Shown: positions 13,601 through 26,700 of the stretch, piece by piece
Position numbering within the stretch: the first letter of the stretch is position 1
How the letters are laid out: every line of letters begins with the position of its first letter
Source: Nautilus pompilius
Lineage: Eukaryota; Mollusca; Cephalopoda; Nautilida; Nautilidae
DNA: 64,000 nucleotides
Direction of reading: 5' to 3'
NCBI GenBank assembly: GCA_018389105.1
Contig: JACATO010000059.1
Span: forward strand, 620,001-684,000
The notes under the pieces: model-generated
What the model was told of the DNA's origin: nothing
What the model saw: the letters and a program-made list of their open reading frames with translations, nothing else
Database searches by the model: none
Made by a program: the position numbers and the translations under genes

Positions 13601-14720
13601 AGTATCTCGCTTAGCTTCTACGCATTTACCACCCCAAAGATGTCGTGCAAAAGGAAGATTTCTCCATCTACCAATACACCAGGCAAGAAACAGAGGAAGT
13701 CACTTGATTTGGAAGTTAAAATGAAAAAAATTAGCCAACATGAAGGAGGGAAAAAAAGTAAATGCTATCGCATGTGATCTACAGTTGTCCCGTTCAATGA
13801 TCTTCACTATTCTTAAGGACAAGGAAAGAGTCTTGGATGCAGTAAAAGGTTTGGCCACCATGCGGTCAACGATGATGATAAAGAAGCAAAATGGCCTATC
13901 CACGAAATGGAGAAATTGTTGATGCTCTGGATGGAAGACCAGATACAAAAACATGTACCCATCAACCTACTAACAATTCAAGCTAAGGCTAGAAGTATTT
14001 TTGTGACTTTGAAGGAACGAATAGGAGATGACTAAAAGGAAAACTTTCAAGCAAGCAATGGATGGTTCAATTGCTTCAAAAAAAGATACAATCTGCATAA
14101 TGTCTGAGTAACAGGAGAAGCAGCGAGTAAGCAAATTAAAGAAAGAAAAAAGTAAAAGATATTGGTAACTGCATATAATAATGCATAAAAAAAGATAAAA
14201 TGTATTACGTAGTATAGTACATACTAGTAATGCATATAAAATATCCTCCAAAAAAGGTCAAATACATATAGGTCTTCAAGTTACGTCCATATCAACTTAT
14301 GACCAGTTGGTTGGAATGGAACCCTGTCGCAAGTCCGGGAGTACCTGTATAGATATGGAAAATGTTTGTGACTAGTTGATTGGACAGATTAAATGTTCAT
14401 TTATATGCTTGTGTGTGTGTTAGTATGAATAATGTATAGAAAAGGTGTTTATTTACAAAGTCTTCTGAACAGACCAGTGAAAGAATATTTAGGCAACTGT
14501 ATTTTAAAATTGTAGTTCCATTTTACATGTGCCTTGCTTCACTACTTATCCTGTGGCCAGCAAACTAAGGAAAAATAAATGAACTGAATGGCATTAGTTT
14601 CTTGATCTCAAAGAAATTTTATTAAAATAAATGTTAATCAGAAATAGCATTTTTTCATCAATTAAAATGTGTTCACTTCCAGAAAATGTCATAGCTAGAA
14701 ATTTATTTTTTAATTTTGTA
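7654..14720 (+). other. Presumed first intron of angiomotin
   Basis: It is bounded by the last strong donor in the CpG-rich block (7654) and the acceptor TTTTGTAG at 14720. The sequence is AT-rich. Apart from a TTA microsatellite near 7880 and the Tigger element at 13444-14347, I see no gene or repeat boundary. Stretches around 9.4-9.6 kb and 12.2-12.7 kb are less AT-rich but unidentified. Confidence 0.4.
13444..14347 (+). mobile_element. Internally deleted Tigger element
   Basis: The ends are inverted repeats (CAGATACTCCCCAACTTACG on the left, CAGGTACTCCCGGACTTGCG read inward from the right) flanked by TA. The plus-strand reading from the ATG at 13640 gives a Tigger transposase start: a basic MSCKRKISPSTN segment, then after a frameshift near 13750 the helix-turn-helix IACDLQLSRSMIFTILKDKE. 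Only the DNA-binding part and short downstream scraps remain in 904 bp, and the catalytic DDE region is missing. It sits in the presumed first intron of angiomotin, in the same orientation as the gene. Confidence 0.85.
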
Positions 14721-14756
14721 GTTACTCAGTATAAAAAGGGATTGAAGTTGTAAAGC

Positions 14757-17700
14757 ATGCAGTCATCACAACAATATCGGGATCCGCCTCCATACCCTGG
14801 CCATTCAAAGCAACTTTTCCAACCAGGTAGGTCAGTCAGTCCTTCCTTTGTTGGACTGTAGAATTTTTATTTTTTTAAATTTTAAAATATGGACACACGC
14901 AGTAGATGTTATTATTTTAAACAGTTTTAAAACTACGTACACCATAATCTGGATATGTGTCAAATATTTCCATTTCCATAATCTTCCAGATAATACCTAG
15001 GTTGGTCGGTTGGTTTTTTTTTTTAAATCTGCATACCAAACAATTCTATTTCACACCATACTTGTATGCTTATTTGTTAATAAACAAACCATTAATATTG
15101 TAATTTTTTCTTTTATCTTATTTTTTGGTTTGTTTCTGATTGCAAGTCAGGCAAACCACAATTGTTGTATAATGAACATAGTTACACGATTTCCTTCATT
15201 GTTTTTCTCCACCTCTTGTACAAAGCTCATTTTACATAAGAGTAAAGTTCTAAACAAAAAAGAAGAAAATGCTAAACAGAAAGTGATAATTTACTGCCAA
15301 TAGATCTAAGAAGCAAGATTACATGAAAAGAAATTTTAGTTTTGGTTTTGTTTTTTTAAGCTACTTGACTTAAATAAAACTCAGGATAATTTTAAAAAAA
15401 TTAATGCCTGTTAATAAACCAGTTATAGTGCAAATTCATACAGGAGATATTTTTATAAGGGGTTACAAGAACCGATTTAGCATGTTGTTTGTTAAACTTC
15501 TAATAGTAATTGATACAACTTTTGTCTCTAGCACTTCTGATAGTGTTCAAACCTCATTTTAGGATAAAAATTACCTTTTTTTTAATAAGTAGAAATCTTA
15601 GATTGAACATTGACTTTGTAATTTTGATGATAACCCTGTTGAATGAAAGTTTTATTTGTTAAAGGTTTACGACAAAGCTTTTCTGGTAGTGAGACCAGCA
15701 CTGATGTATCAGTGTCTTCAACAGAAAACCTATGTACATCACAAAGACAAGAACCACAGGGAGAAGAGACTACATCTCCAGAGATGTACTTTGATTTGAA
15801 CCCATGTGAAGAAAGTAATTACAGTATTTTGGCTAGGCTAGGCATGCCAACAAATGTGGTTGACATGAAAGCAGTCACTTCCCCACGGTACTTTTTGAGT
15901 AACCAAACCCAAGGTTCATCATATCAGACTGATAGTGGTCAGTGTTACACTCAGTGGCAGAGCACCTCTCTTCCTGTAACATCTGCTGTTGACATTCTGC
16001 CAGGCAGTACCTTTAGCCCGCAGTACTGGTCCCCCCCAACAATGGAGCACAGTGGTCAGGTACTACATTATAACCTCCCACCACCACCAGAGTACCCAAG
16101 GCAAAAACTGGATACTGATTCAGGAAAGCTAGATCTGAGGAGATCTTATGAAATGTTGGATAAAGTAGAACGTACTCGTTCTCAGCCAGACTTGAGTAGA
16201 TTTGTAGATGCCCAGGTGAAGTCTCCAGCTGCATCTTTCTATATAGGAGATAAATATTCAATTAAAGATGAATCATCAGTGTAAGTATACATCCTTTTTT
16301 TTAGAGAAGAATGCTGTGTTTGTCTGTTGCAATGACTACTGCTTAGCTCAGCCAGTGAAAGTGGTTTACTCTGATTGTATTGGTTAATAATATTTTTGTA
16401 ATGACAATTACTAGAAATCTTGAGTGACTGCCATTCTTAGGATATAGGGAATTTCAGATATATTGATTGGAGTATTTAAATTTATGCCTAAGAACCTATT
16501 GGCACTTGAAATATTTTTTAGGTATACTGGTTCTATGAAGATAATTTGTTCCTGTGCAGTTTCTAATAATATTCATGTCTATTTTGTAGTTAAGCATTTA
16601 CTACAGGATTTGGTTTGTTTGAACTTGTCTTTTTTTTTTTCCAATTATTTATCATTTAACTCTTGAACTGTGATTTTAATGACTTATGAAAATAAACATC
16701 AGATGGTGTGAAACTGATTTCCTTAAAAGCTGAATTTATAATTTCAATTTTGCTCCTTGCTACAGAACTCACTGCAATATCTGTAACTGAGTTAGTACTT
16801 TTTGTCACAAGTAGAATGATGTGTTGTATGTGTGTGTTTTCAGTATCTCCAGATACTGTAGATGGCTAACTCTGACACTGGGATTTGAACCAGGAATCTC
16901 TGGAGCTTATATATAGGTTAGCAACCGGAGATTCCTGGTTCAAATCCCAGCTTCTGCGATAGCTGTCTGCAGTATCTTGAGATACTGAAAACACATTCAT
17001 TTTTGCTGTTTTGTTATTTATGTTTTTTACTCCTTGCAAAAAATGTTTCTAGTTCACTGTTGCCTAAAGAAAAACTGGAGAATTTGGAATCCAGTGCAGT
17101 GACATGTGATGAAGCACAGATAATCAGCCTCCTACGTGAAAAGAACAGAGCCTTGCAAGAAGAGTTGCTAAGAGCCAATAAAAGGGTGACCAAACTTCAG
17201 AAGGTAACAATGTGTTTGGTTCAATGCCTAATGCTGCTGCTGCTTCAAAGTTACAAGGTTACATTAAAATTTTTCTCTGTGGCATAGAACAGGTGATTTT
17301 TTTCCACAAATTCAGCACATAGAGCATGTATTATAAATATAAAGGCAAGAAATGGTTAGAATGACTCAACAGTTCTGATTTTTTGGTATATGCTAAAGGC
17401 AGCATTTTGGATATAAATTGTCCAGCCACAGGAAAATCAGTGGAATAATGCATGTCTAATAGGACACAGACTTCAGCTGGTGGCAAAAAAATAATTATAA
17501 AGAAAAATGGAAAATAGAGCTGTTAATAGCTGGAAGAGTGTAGAAAGGCTTTAAGATACCAACTGAGAACAAAGAATGTGCACTGGCCGCTTAAAGGTAG
17601 TCCCTCAAGAAAGTGAGAATCTCTGCATATTTACATTTGTTTTACTTGCTTTAAGCTCTAGTGTTTTTCACTCTCTGGTGAGGGTTGCAGCTTTAGGATC

Positions 17701-20700
17701 ACTATCTTGAACCCTAAAACCAAATTTTTTTAAAATTTTTTTTTTAGTTTTTTTTGAAATATAATTATTTAGCTATCCCAAATTTATTCTGCATTTCATA
17801 TAATAATTAATTTTAGTATTGCCATTATTTGAAGAATAGCTGAACCATATTAATATTCCAAGCTAATGCTTTTTTTTTTTATTGTGGTTACCTTATTCTA
17901 AATAATAGTGCTGGCTGGGAAGTTCTTTTCAACACAAGTTAGATGGGAATGAACAAAACTCATTAAAAGAAGTTATTTATATATTTGAATATATAGGTAT
18001 GTGTTGTGAAAATGGTCAGCTGTGAATTATTACTTTTTTTTAAAAATGCAATTGACAACGAAAGAAAGTAATTTTTAAACATTAAAAATTTATATAGCTC
18101 CAAATAGCTAAAGGTCTACTTAGTGTGTGCGTGCGCATGCTGTATTGGTTCTAATTGTTGCCCATATCCCAATAAACACCCACCTTTTTCTCTAGGAATC
18201 TTTTAGCTTATGAATAGTCACTTCATAGATACAATGGTTTTTGATCACTGTATTTGCAGTTACTAAATGAAAGTCAGCCATCTTAGTTTAAATTAATTGT
18301 AAAAAGTCCTTTTCATCATTGAAGTACAGTAAACCCTTGCTGATCCAGATTTTGCTTAATCCAGACAAGGTCTGGCATGGAGTGACCATGTGGTGTCAGT
18401 TTTTGTTTACCCACAGAGTGGTATGGAGGTCTGAGGAAATCTCTCAAACATTTAACTTTCTGCTAACTTTTAGCACTATAAAGCAGGGGTGGAAAACTCA
18501 TTTGCTATGCCGAGCCATGTTTGATATGAACGTACTTTGTGTGGGCTGTACAGGTGGGTGTCTGGATGGGGGTATGTCAACAGGAAAAATTTCAGGGGTG
18601 GAAAACTGACAAAATGATATTAAGTGCAGGGAATGTGCCTTGCAGTGTAAGCATTATCTCTACATATAATACACAATGGGTGTCACATAACTTCATGTTT
18701 GATTTCTCTTGATTTCTCGAGGAATCATCAAAGCCAAAATTTGCAAATGATGTTCACTGTGTTATTTTCTTTATGGAAATATAAACTTTATTCTAATACA
18801 TATTTTTTTCAAGTTATGAACAAAAATAGAAAATATAGATATATTAGAAAGAGTTGTCTTCCCTTAGGAGGTGTTTTAGTAAACAAAAAGTGCATTAGGT
18901 TTTTTCTTAGTATTTATTACATGGCATCTGAGAATAGATAAAATTAAAAACTGTAATGAAATTTTTCTTTGTATTAATCCACTCACAGAGGCAATAACCT
19001 TTGAAAAACTTCACTTTAACTTTGAAGGAGATACAATTGAATATGTATACGCATACATGTGTACATGTGCACTTAAAAATTAAAATGTAGACCTATCGTA
19101 ACTTTAGAACTTATTCTACACATTCGAATAAAGTTTATTTTTCCATAAAGGAAAATCGCACCAAAATTAGATCTGATCTGAAATTGCATTTCTTTTATTA
19201 TATATGATGAAGTATATATGGTAGCATGGGGAGAGGAGGCAAGGGGAAAACTCGCATTATTTCATTTAAATTATCTAATAATAATTGCACCCCCATCATT
19301 AAATTCATAATGGGCAGTCAGTAATCAAACTATTCTATCTGGATAAATGTATTTTGGCTTTTATGTCTCCTATTTCGAGAAATCGAGAGAAATCAAATGT
19401 AACCTGATGCACACACTGTTTTCATTTTAAAATTGAAATTCTACATACAAACATTACATTGTAAAATACTATTATTTATTGCTAGATATCAGCGATATAA
19501 AAATGGCAGTAGAATCACTTCTACAACAACTACAATTTGCATTTAAAGAATAGGTTTGTAGGTAATAAATATACTGATATATGACTGACTTTATTTACTT
19601 TCTACTGCTGTTTTCTGATACCTGACAAACCTTATTTTGGATCATTGTATCAAATTTTGGAGCAAATGACCAGGCTGTGGCAACTTTGAGCATTGAGTTC
19701 AAGTGTGCATCAGTAAGCTGAGACCATAGTCTTCATTACAGAAAAAATCTGTTCACAGACATACGTTGTCCCAAACATGGACAGAATTTTTGAAGCAAAA
19801 GACTTTACCATGTGATAATTTGGTCCTAGATATCGATAAATTGTACCAGTATCAATATTAAAAAGCTTACTCTTCAAAACAGAGTCACACTGCAGATCGA
19901 TTATTTCCATCTGAAGCTCCTCAGAGACCTTGTGAACATTGGCAGAAAATTGGTTCTGAAAAATAGAAAAGTCTTTTCTCAATGCTTTTAAAGTTAAAAA
20001 AACCTTTCTTGGTACTCATTTTCCAACTTACAAATTTTTCTTTAGCACTTTTCTGTGAAGGCATCACAATGTGACTCAGCCGTGTCATGTCGTGCTTTTA
20101 AGGTTGGAAAGTATGCCAGATTACTTTCTGAAAGCTGCTTTTCCCAAAGCTGATGCTTAATTTTTAAGGAATGAATGCAGTCAAAATTCTTTTGCCAAAT
20201 TGTTGCAGCCCTGCATCTTTTTTGTTAAAACATTTCAGGTGTTCTGTAATATCCACCATAAAGGCAAGATCTTGAAGCCACTCATTATCCTGTAATTCAG
20301 ATGTAACCACCTCTTTCTGATCTATAAACTATTGTATCTCACCAAGCAATTCATAGAACCGTTTTAGTACAGTTCCCCGACTTAGCCAGCAAACATCAGT
20401 GTGATATGGCAGTCCTAACGAGAGTTCTCACTTTTCTCCAGAAGGCAGTTAAACTGCATGTGATTAAGGCCTTGTGCTCACCATAACATTATATATCCTT
20501 AGTCTTTTACTACACAGTGTTTTTGGTGCAAAAGGCAATGCAATGTATAAAACTGATGGCTTGGATTCACAGAGTTGGCATTCCATTCACTTCCACAAAG
20601 AAATACAAATTTTTCCACTTTTCTTGAATCACACGACATTCTTTGTCTATTTTTCTTTTCTTTGATAACATAATTATGTGTTCTTATTATGGAGTTCAAA

Positions 20701-23700
20701 ATATCCTTCAATTAAAAATACTTAGCACAACTTGGTATATATTCCAAATGCACAGCAGTAGGTAACTAAATACTATCCCCTTTTTAGGTGTCTTGGCTCA
20801 CTTACTGCTGTTTGTTGGTAGTTGGTACCTCAGTCACTGTGTCATCAACCAGGAAATTGAGACTACAAGATCAAATTCCTCTGGATATTTTATATTCATT
20901 TCAGTTTGAAAATTGGATCCAGTTGATAGCTTGATCAGCCTGCAGATCTTGTTTTCATTGGATAAAATGTGATGTGGGCCACCAATCAAAGAACATGTTA
21001 CTTAGTTTCAGGCAGTGGGCGTGAAACCAATTTAAACTTATGATAGTTTGATTTGATATAATGTGAGTCAACTTAGTTCTCTATACAATGACTAAATTTT
21101 ATTATACTGTGCTTTACTCCTTTGCATTCTATATAACTCATATCTTTTCTTATTATTTGTTCTTTTGTTGGGTGAGGATTTATCATATTGTGCTTATAAA
21201 TGAATACAATAATTGTACTTTCTTGAAACATCAGTCCTTTGTTCTTTTTATTTGGTTATAGTTTGTATGTATGTATGTGTGTGTAGGTCAGTCAACCTGT
21301 TTGTCTCGCCATGCTCGGTTTTCCGTATGCCAGTTCTACCATTAACATTGACAGGTGCTAGAAATGTGCCTATTATGATGTGTGTGCTATTGTTTTTATG
21401 GAGGGATGAGGGGCGGTTGCTGTTAGCCTTGTTACTGGCCAGACGAATGACTGTTGGGCCATTTGTTTGACACCCTTGCTATAAGGTGTTTAAAATGTTA
21501 CAAAGATAGAAAAGACTGTAAAGAAAAGGAAATACATGTCCATAACGATTGCAGAAAAGTTTTGAGAAGCTTAAAAGTGGTGTGGTAGCAGCAAGAATCG
21601 TGGAGGAATTTGGTATATCGAAACGGTGTCTGATATTATGAAAAGCAAAGACAAAATAAAGCAGTTTGCTTTAAAATTTGATGTCAGTGCTGGTAATATA
21701 GATACCACCTCAACAAGAATGACTTTGAAACAACCAAAGCATACACTTGGACTGTTCAAATGGTGTTGGTGTTCGTTCGTGTTGTTGAGTTTCAGTTGGT
21801 CACTGAACAACTCGCTAAACATCTAGGTATTTCTGGTTTTGTTGCCAGCAGTGGGGGATGGTGGCATTTTCAGAAAAGGAACAACATTTTAAACAAGTAA
21901 ATTTGTGGTAAGGCTCTTAAATAGTGACATCAAAAATGTGGAGCCCTTCTGACAGAAGCTGTGCCCAGGTGTATAATGCTGATGAAACTGGTCTGAATTG
22001 GAAGCCTTTATCAGAAAATACTGGCTGTGAGGAGTAGACAATTTCAGGCAGAAAGAAAAGCAAGAAAGGAATGTCTGTCTGTTCTTCTCTGTGCAAATGC
22101 TGACAGCAAACAGACTGAAGTCAGTAATTGTGGGCAAGTCAAAATGCCCATTAATTCTAAAGGACAGCATGAACAAGCTTCCTCTGCTAATGCCTGGGTT
22201 TCGCAAGCCATCATTAAAGATTGGTTGGCATCAAACTGAAGTCCTGAAGCTTGCACCTGAAGATGTCAGGGCAATTTTGATCCTGGATAATGCTCCCTCC
22301 CATTCTGACATCAAAACATTTTGTAGTCATGATGAAAAAATTAGGTGCCTTGCTTTCCCACCTAATACGACTTGATAATTCAGCCAGTGGATCAAGATAT
22401 TATAATGGCCTGTAAGAGACTATTGATAGGAGTTTTTGGATGAAGTTATGGTCTTGGAGGGCAGTGAAGATAAAGAAGAAGATGCAAAACTTTGGCAAAT
22501 ATCAAGGCATACAACATCAATCTACTATTTGGGAAAGTGCATGGGAGGAAATTAAAGTGCAGACCCTTGTAAATTGCTGGAAGAAACTTTTGTTTGACAC
22601 TGAAGTTCATCTCGATTTTCAAGGTTTTAAACCTGAAGACTATCAAACTGTGTTGAAGTTGTCCAGGGAAACTTCCATATCAGTAGAAAATGTTTGGGAG
22701 TGGTTGGAGGTTGATGACGGAAACCCTGGCTACTAGAACTTTAATTGCTCAATGTTTCTACTGCATGCGTAGATGAAAGATCTGAGAAAGAGGAGGATGA
22801 GAAACCACAAGAAAAGAAGAAAAAGTCTTTCTGAGGTCATGGACAGTATCAATACCTTGATTAAGTTTGTTGATGAATCATCTGAGGAGGTGCAGGCTTA
22901 CTATGAAAATTTAAGGACACTGAAGCAAGTCATAATACACGAACAGCTGCAGGGGTCCATTCAACTAAAAGTTGAAATCACCTTTAAGCTTGCACCTTGC
23001 AAACAACAGCATGTCACTTGCTAGCCTCTCAATTTCTTGTGTCCTTTCTGGTTCCAGTGTTCTCAGTCTTTCTGATTTCAGTTCAATAACCCCTGAGCCA
23101 CCTTTGCAAATATTCAAGAGCGACCCAGAATAAAGTGTTTTATATGATTAAAAGATTAAAAAGGAAAAAAGTGGTGTGTTCAGTACACTAGTTATAAGAC
23201 TTTGCACTGATTTGGATTTCATAGGTTGATTATACTTTATTCATTTGTTTAATTTTTCTATATATATATTAGATCAGATAATCTGAACTTTCAGCTAATC
23301 CAGACACCCTCTCCCTTCAGTTAGTTTGGATTAACAAAGGTTTACTGTCTCTGTGCCAGTGATAAACATGGATTTTTTATTTAAGATATTTATTTAATGT
23401 TTTGTTGATGCACCTTTTTTATTTATGTATTTTATGTTTATGGGATATTGTGTTGTTTGGTACTACTATAGAAGATCCTCTTTGTTTGGGAATGCAACAT
23501 TGTATTTAAGTGATTTGTGTGTGTGGTGATTGTCAGATCATCATTTGCTGTGCTTCTACTATATTAGGTCTTTCTGACACTAATTCTCTCCCATATATTT
23601 AGTCACTTGGTAAATGGAGAGCATGCATACATGCAGGGCGAGCATGCGAGATAGCCAGAACTACACTTCCTTCAGTGCTTCAAGGATGCATTGAATTCTT

Positions 23701-26700
23701 TGTCGTCTCATGATCAGGTCAAATTTTAGTAGTAAGGGCATATCCAGAGCATTAAATTGCACAGCTAAGGACATGTGAATCATGGATTCCAATTCTGATG
23801 ACAATAAATTGCAGTTTCCAGGATTTATGTCGCAGAATTGCAAAGTGTGGGGTACAGTAGACATGATGTTGAGAATGAAGAGCTAGAACAACAGTTCCAC
23901 AATGAAGTATATAGTAATATTGAAAATTGACTCTGAAGTTAAATCCAGCAGTAAAACTGTGTAACAGCAAGTGCACTTGATTTGTATACATTAATATTTT
24001 AATTTAATTTAATTTTTAATTTTTTTATTTATATTTTTCCTCTTCCCAGATAGACAAAAAAACATTCACAGAACAGTTGAATCACATTTGGTGTTTTCCT
24101 CCTCTGTGTTACTGGCAAAACAGCAGAGTAAAATTGCTTGATAATGTTTTTATTCTTCCATTACACAGATTTACACTGTCATCTTGGCTTGCAATTTAGT
24201 TTCTACATAGGGAATTGTTGCTGATTGTAGGCAGGTTTGTGTTTCATTTTCAGTAGGTTTTGACATTTTTGGCCACAGTAATCATCTACCCCAGACTTTC
24301 AATGAGTTCCAACAAATGCCTGTATGGCAGTTAGAACCAATACAGCAATTTTTGTTGCTGAATTGATACTATACATCCTTCTTTAGTTTTTGACAACTAG
24401 GTGTTAAATATCGAACAAGTAGACTTTTTTTTTCTTGGATCTTTCATAGAATTTTCATGGGATTTTTTTTTTTAAATTGAATATAACAGTCCCTGTTTAT
24501 GTATTGTCTAATGTTATTAAATTTCTTTTAAACAGTGTGAAGATGAGATTGATAAAATGAACAAGGTTTATCAGTTTTTGGAACAATCTTCAAAGAAATT
24601 GCAAAATCTAGAAGCAGCTAGGAGATGTAAACTAGAAGAAGAAATTAAAAAACTTAAAGCTCAGAACAAAGAACTGAAAGGTAGGTCTGCCATCCTTATC
24701 AGACTATGGTTTTAGCTGGAGACTCTTTAAGGCAAGATTTTGTTCTATTGTAATAAACATCCTTTGGATGGCAGTAGTAATGACATAATGTCTTCCTTTT
24801 AGCCATCTGGTTTACAGTGAAAAAATCATTTAAACAGTTTTTTTATTCATCAGATGAATAATTCAGGTACTTCTGTGTATTATTTTAAGTGTGCAGATTC
24901 AGAACATGTTTATCTAAAAGCTGCCCACTTATACAGGAGGTTTTATTCTGCTAGAGATGATGTTGGCTTGGTATCCTAATCAACTGATCAAGAACATATA
25001 TTAGAAAAAAAATTTTTTTTTAAACTTAAAGGATTTATTTGCTGCTCTTTGAGCAGTATTTATATTCTAATATCTCAGTCTAGCTCTTTTTGGTTTGTAA
25101 ACAGTTGATCTTTAAAATATTTTTAAAAAATATCAACTATTAACAGAGAAACCAAATAGCAATAGCAGAGGAAGAATTATTCTGAATCTGACGTTATGAA
25201 ATGACATTTTCTGTTATTTGAATTAAACTTTTAATAGTGAAAGTAATGATAAGCTTGAAAATCGCAGATAGATATTTTTCAAAGTTATCAGTCATTCTTT
25301 ACCACTTAGCTAGATGTCTTTATAACTTTCATCTGCACTGATGTCAATGAGTTGAAAATTTTCCGTCTTCCAAGCTAATGTCCTTTGTTCAAACTAAGCT
25401 GAGAAATATTGTAAGATAAGATTTTATTGTTAACTAATCTGTATTAGTTGCGTGTACAGTAATCTTTGCATTTCTTGCACTTTCAGAACAACTGCAGGGA
25501 TCAGTGTCTTGTAACCAGGAGGTAGGCATGGATAATGTTTAAACATTAATAAAAAGCAGTAACAATAAGTGATACTCCATTCTAAACAAAACTATGGTCA
25601 TGTAAAAGATGTGCACTTTACAGTGATTAACTTTTGCCCTGGTTTTCAAATCTTAATTTTATTGTGTCAAAATGTACCCCAAGCATTAAGACTGACATGC
25701 AGAATGGGTAGAATTTTTCATTTCGCTAACATTTTAGAGTTGCTTTATTTTTAGTCTTTTGGGCGTCATTAAAAAGATGTCTGAGAACCTGACTTGTTAC
25801 ATCTTTAATTTTTTCAAACCTTGAAAAAAATCCTACAAATTTCTCAACTTTTAATTAGGACAATTAATTTCTAATATATTTAAGATTTAAAAAATATATT
25901 TATATAGTTTCTTCTTTAATTTATTTATATGAATTAGATGCATTGTACATGTTTTGATTATAATTAAATGTTGTTCAAGGAAATTATGAGTTTATTTATT
26001 TGTTCAGCAATCCAGCTGTTCATTTTTGGCAGGAAGTAAACAGGAAGCACAGAACCAGTAGTTACTTGACAGAATTGTTGCATTTGAATGTATAAAAAAT
26101 AAATTTTGTTGTTTTTTTAAAAAATGCAGTAATTTTTATTGTGATGATTAAAAGTTTTTTTGGAGAAGAGTTGTGTGCATATCATTGAGAGAAAATCCTT
26201 TAAAAAATGATTTTATATTACAAATTAATGCATACATTGAGAAAAACATTGACTTCTTATATCACTTCCTGAAATGTAGTGTTATTGCTAAAAATGATTA
26301 GTGATAACTTTAGTCATTGAAACAAACAGTTAGTATTCTCTCTCTGTTTCAGATGACAGATGCTGAACTAAAAAGGGAACTCATAAAAAAGGAAGCGATG
26401 ACTGCAAACTTAACAGCACAAAGTGAGTGATGTAAAAATCTTCTGGGGCCCAAAGTCAAGCACTTTGTGTTGTGTTTATGATATATTTTCTTGCCCAGAT
26501 TGAAGGCTACTTCAGGTTTAAAAAATCTAAAAAAATAATCTACATTTTTCAGTTATAATGGAACTGGATAATTTTTCATGTTCTTAATGTTAAATCCTGT
26601 GATGAACATAAATTTTTATTTCTGCACATTACTATATTATTCATGTAAGGGCCAGTCAGACTGGACAAACTAATTGTTGTCATCTCAGAAATCATCTTTA

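Larger units (their letters stand above)
18327..23347 (+). mobile_element. Jerky-type Tigger element interrupted by a hAT
   Basis: The left end CAGTAAACCCTTGCTGATCC at 18327 is repeated inverted at the right end (CAGTAAACCTTTGTTAATCC read from 23347). TA precedes the left end; the right TA appears mutated to TC. After removing the nested hAT (18484-21478), the plus strand reads as a broken jerky/Tigger transposase. It has an N-terminal HTH near 21500-21650 (including ARIVEEFGISKR and DIMKSKDKIKQFA), a central DDE part with ILDNAPSH near 22285 and FPPNTT near 22360 followed by a stop, and a C-terminal part to about 23020. Many frameshifts make it inactive. It lies in the 7.3-kb angiomotin intron. 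Confidence 0.85.

Noticed and set aside
16900..16990. A tRNA gene
   Set aside because: Only a B-box-like motif is present. No acceptor stem, D-arm or anticodon arm can be formed, and the motif is mirrored in a foldback.
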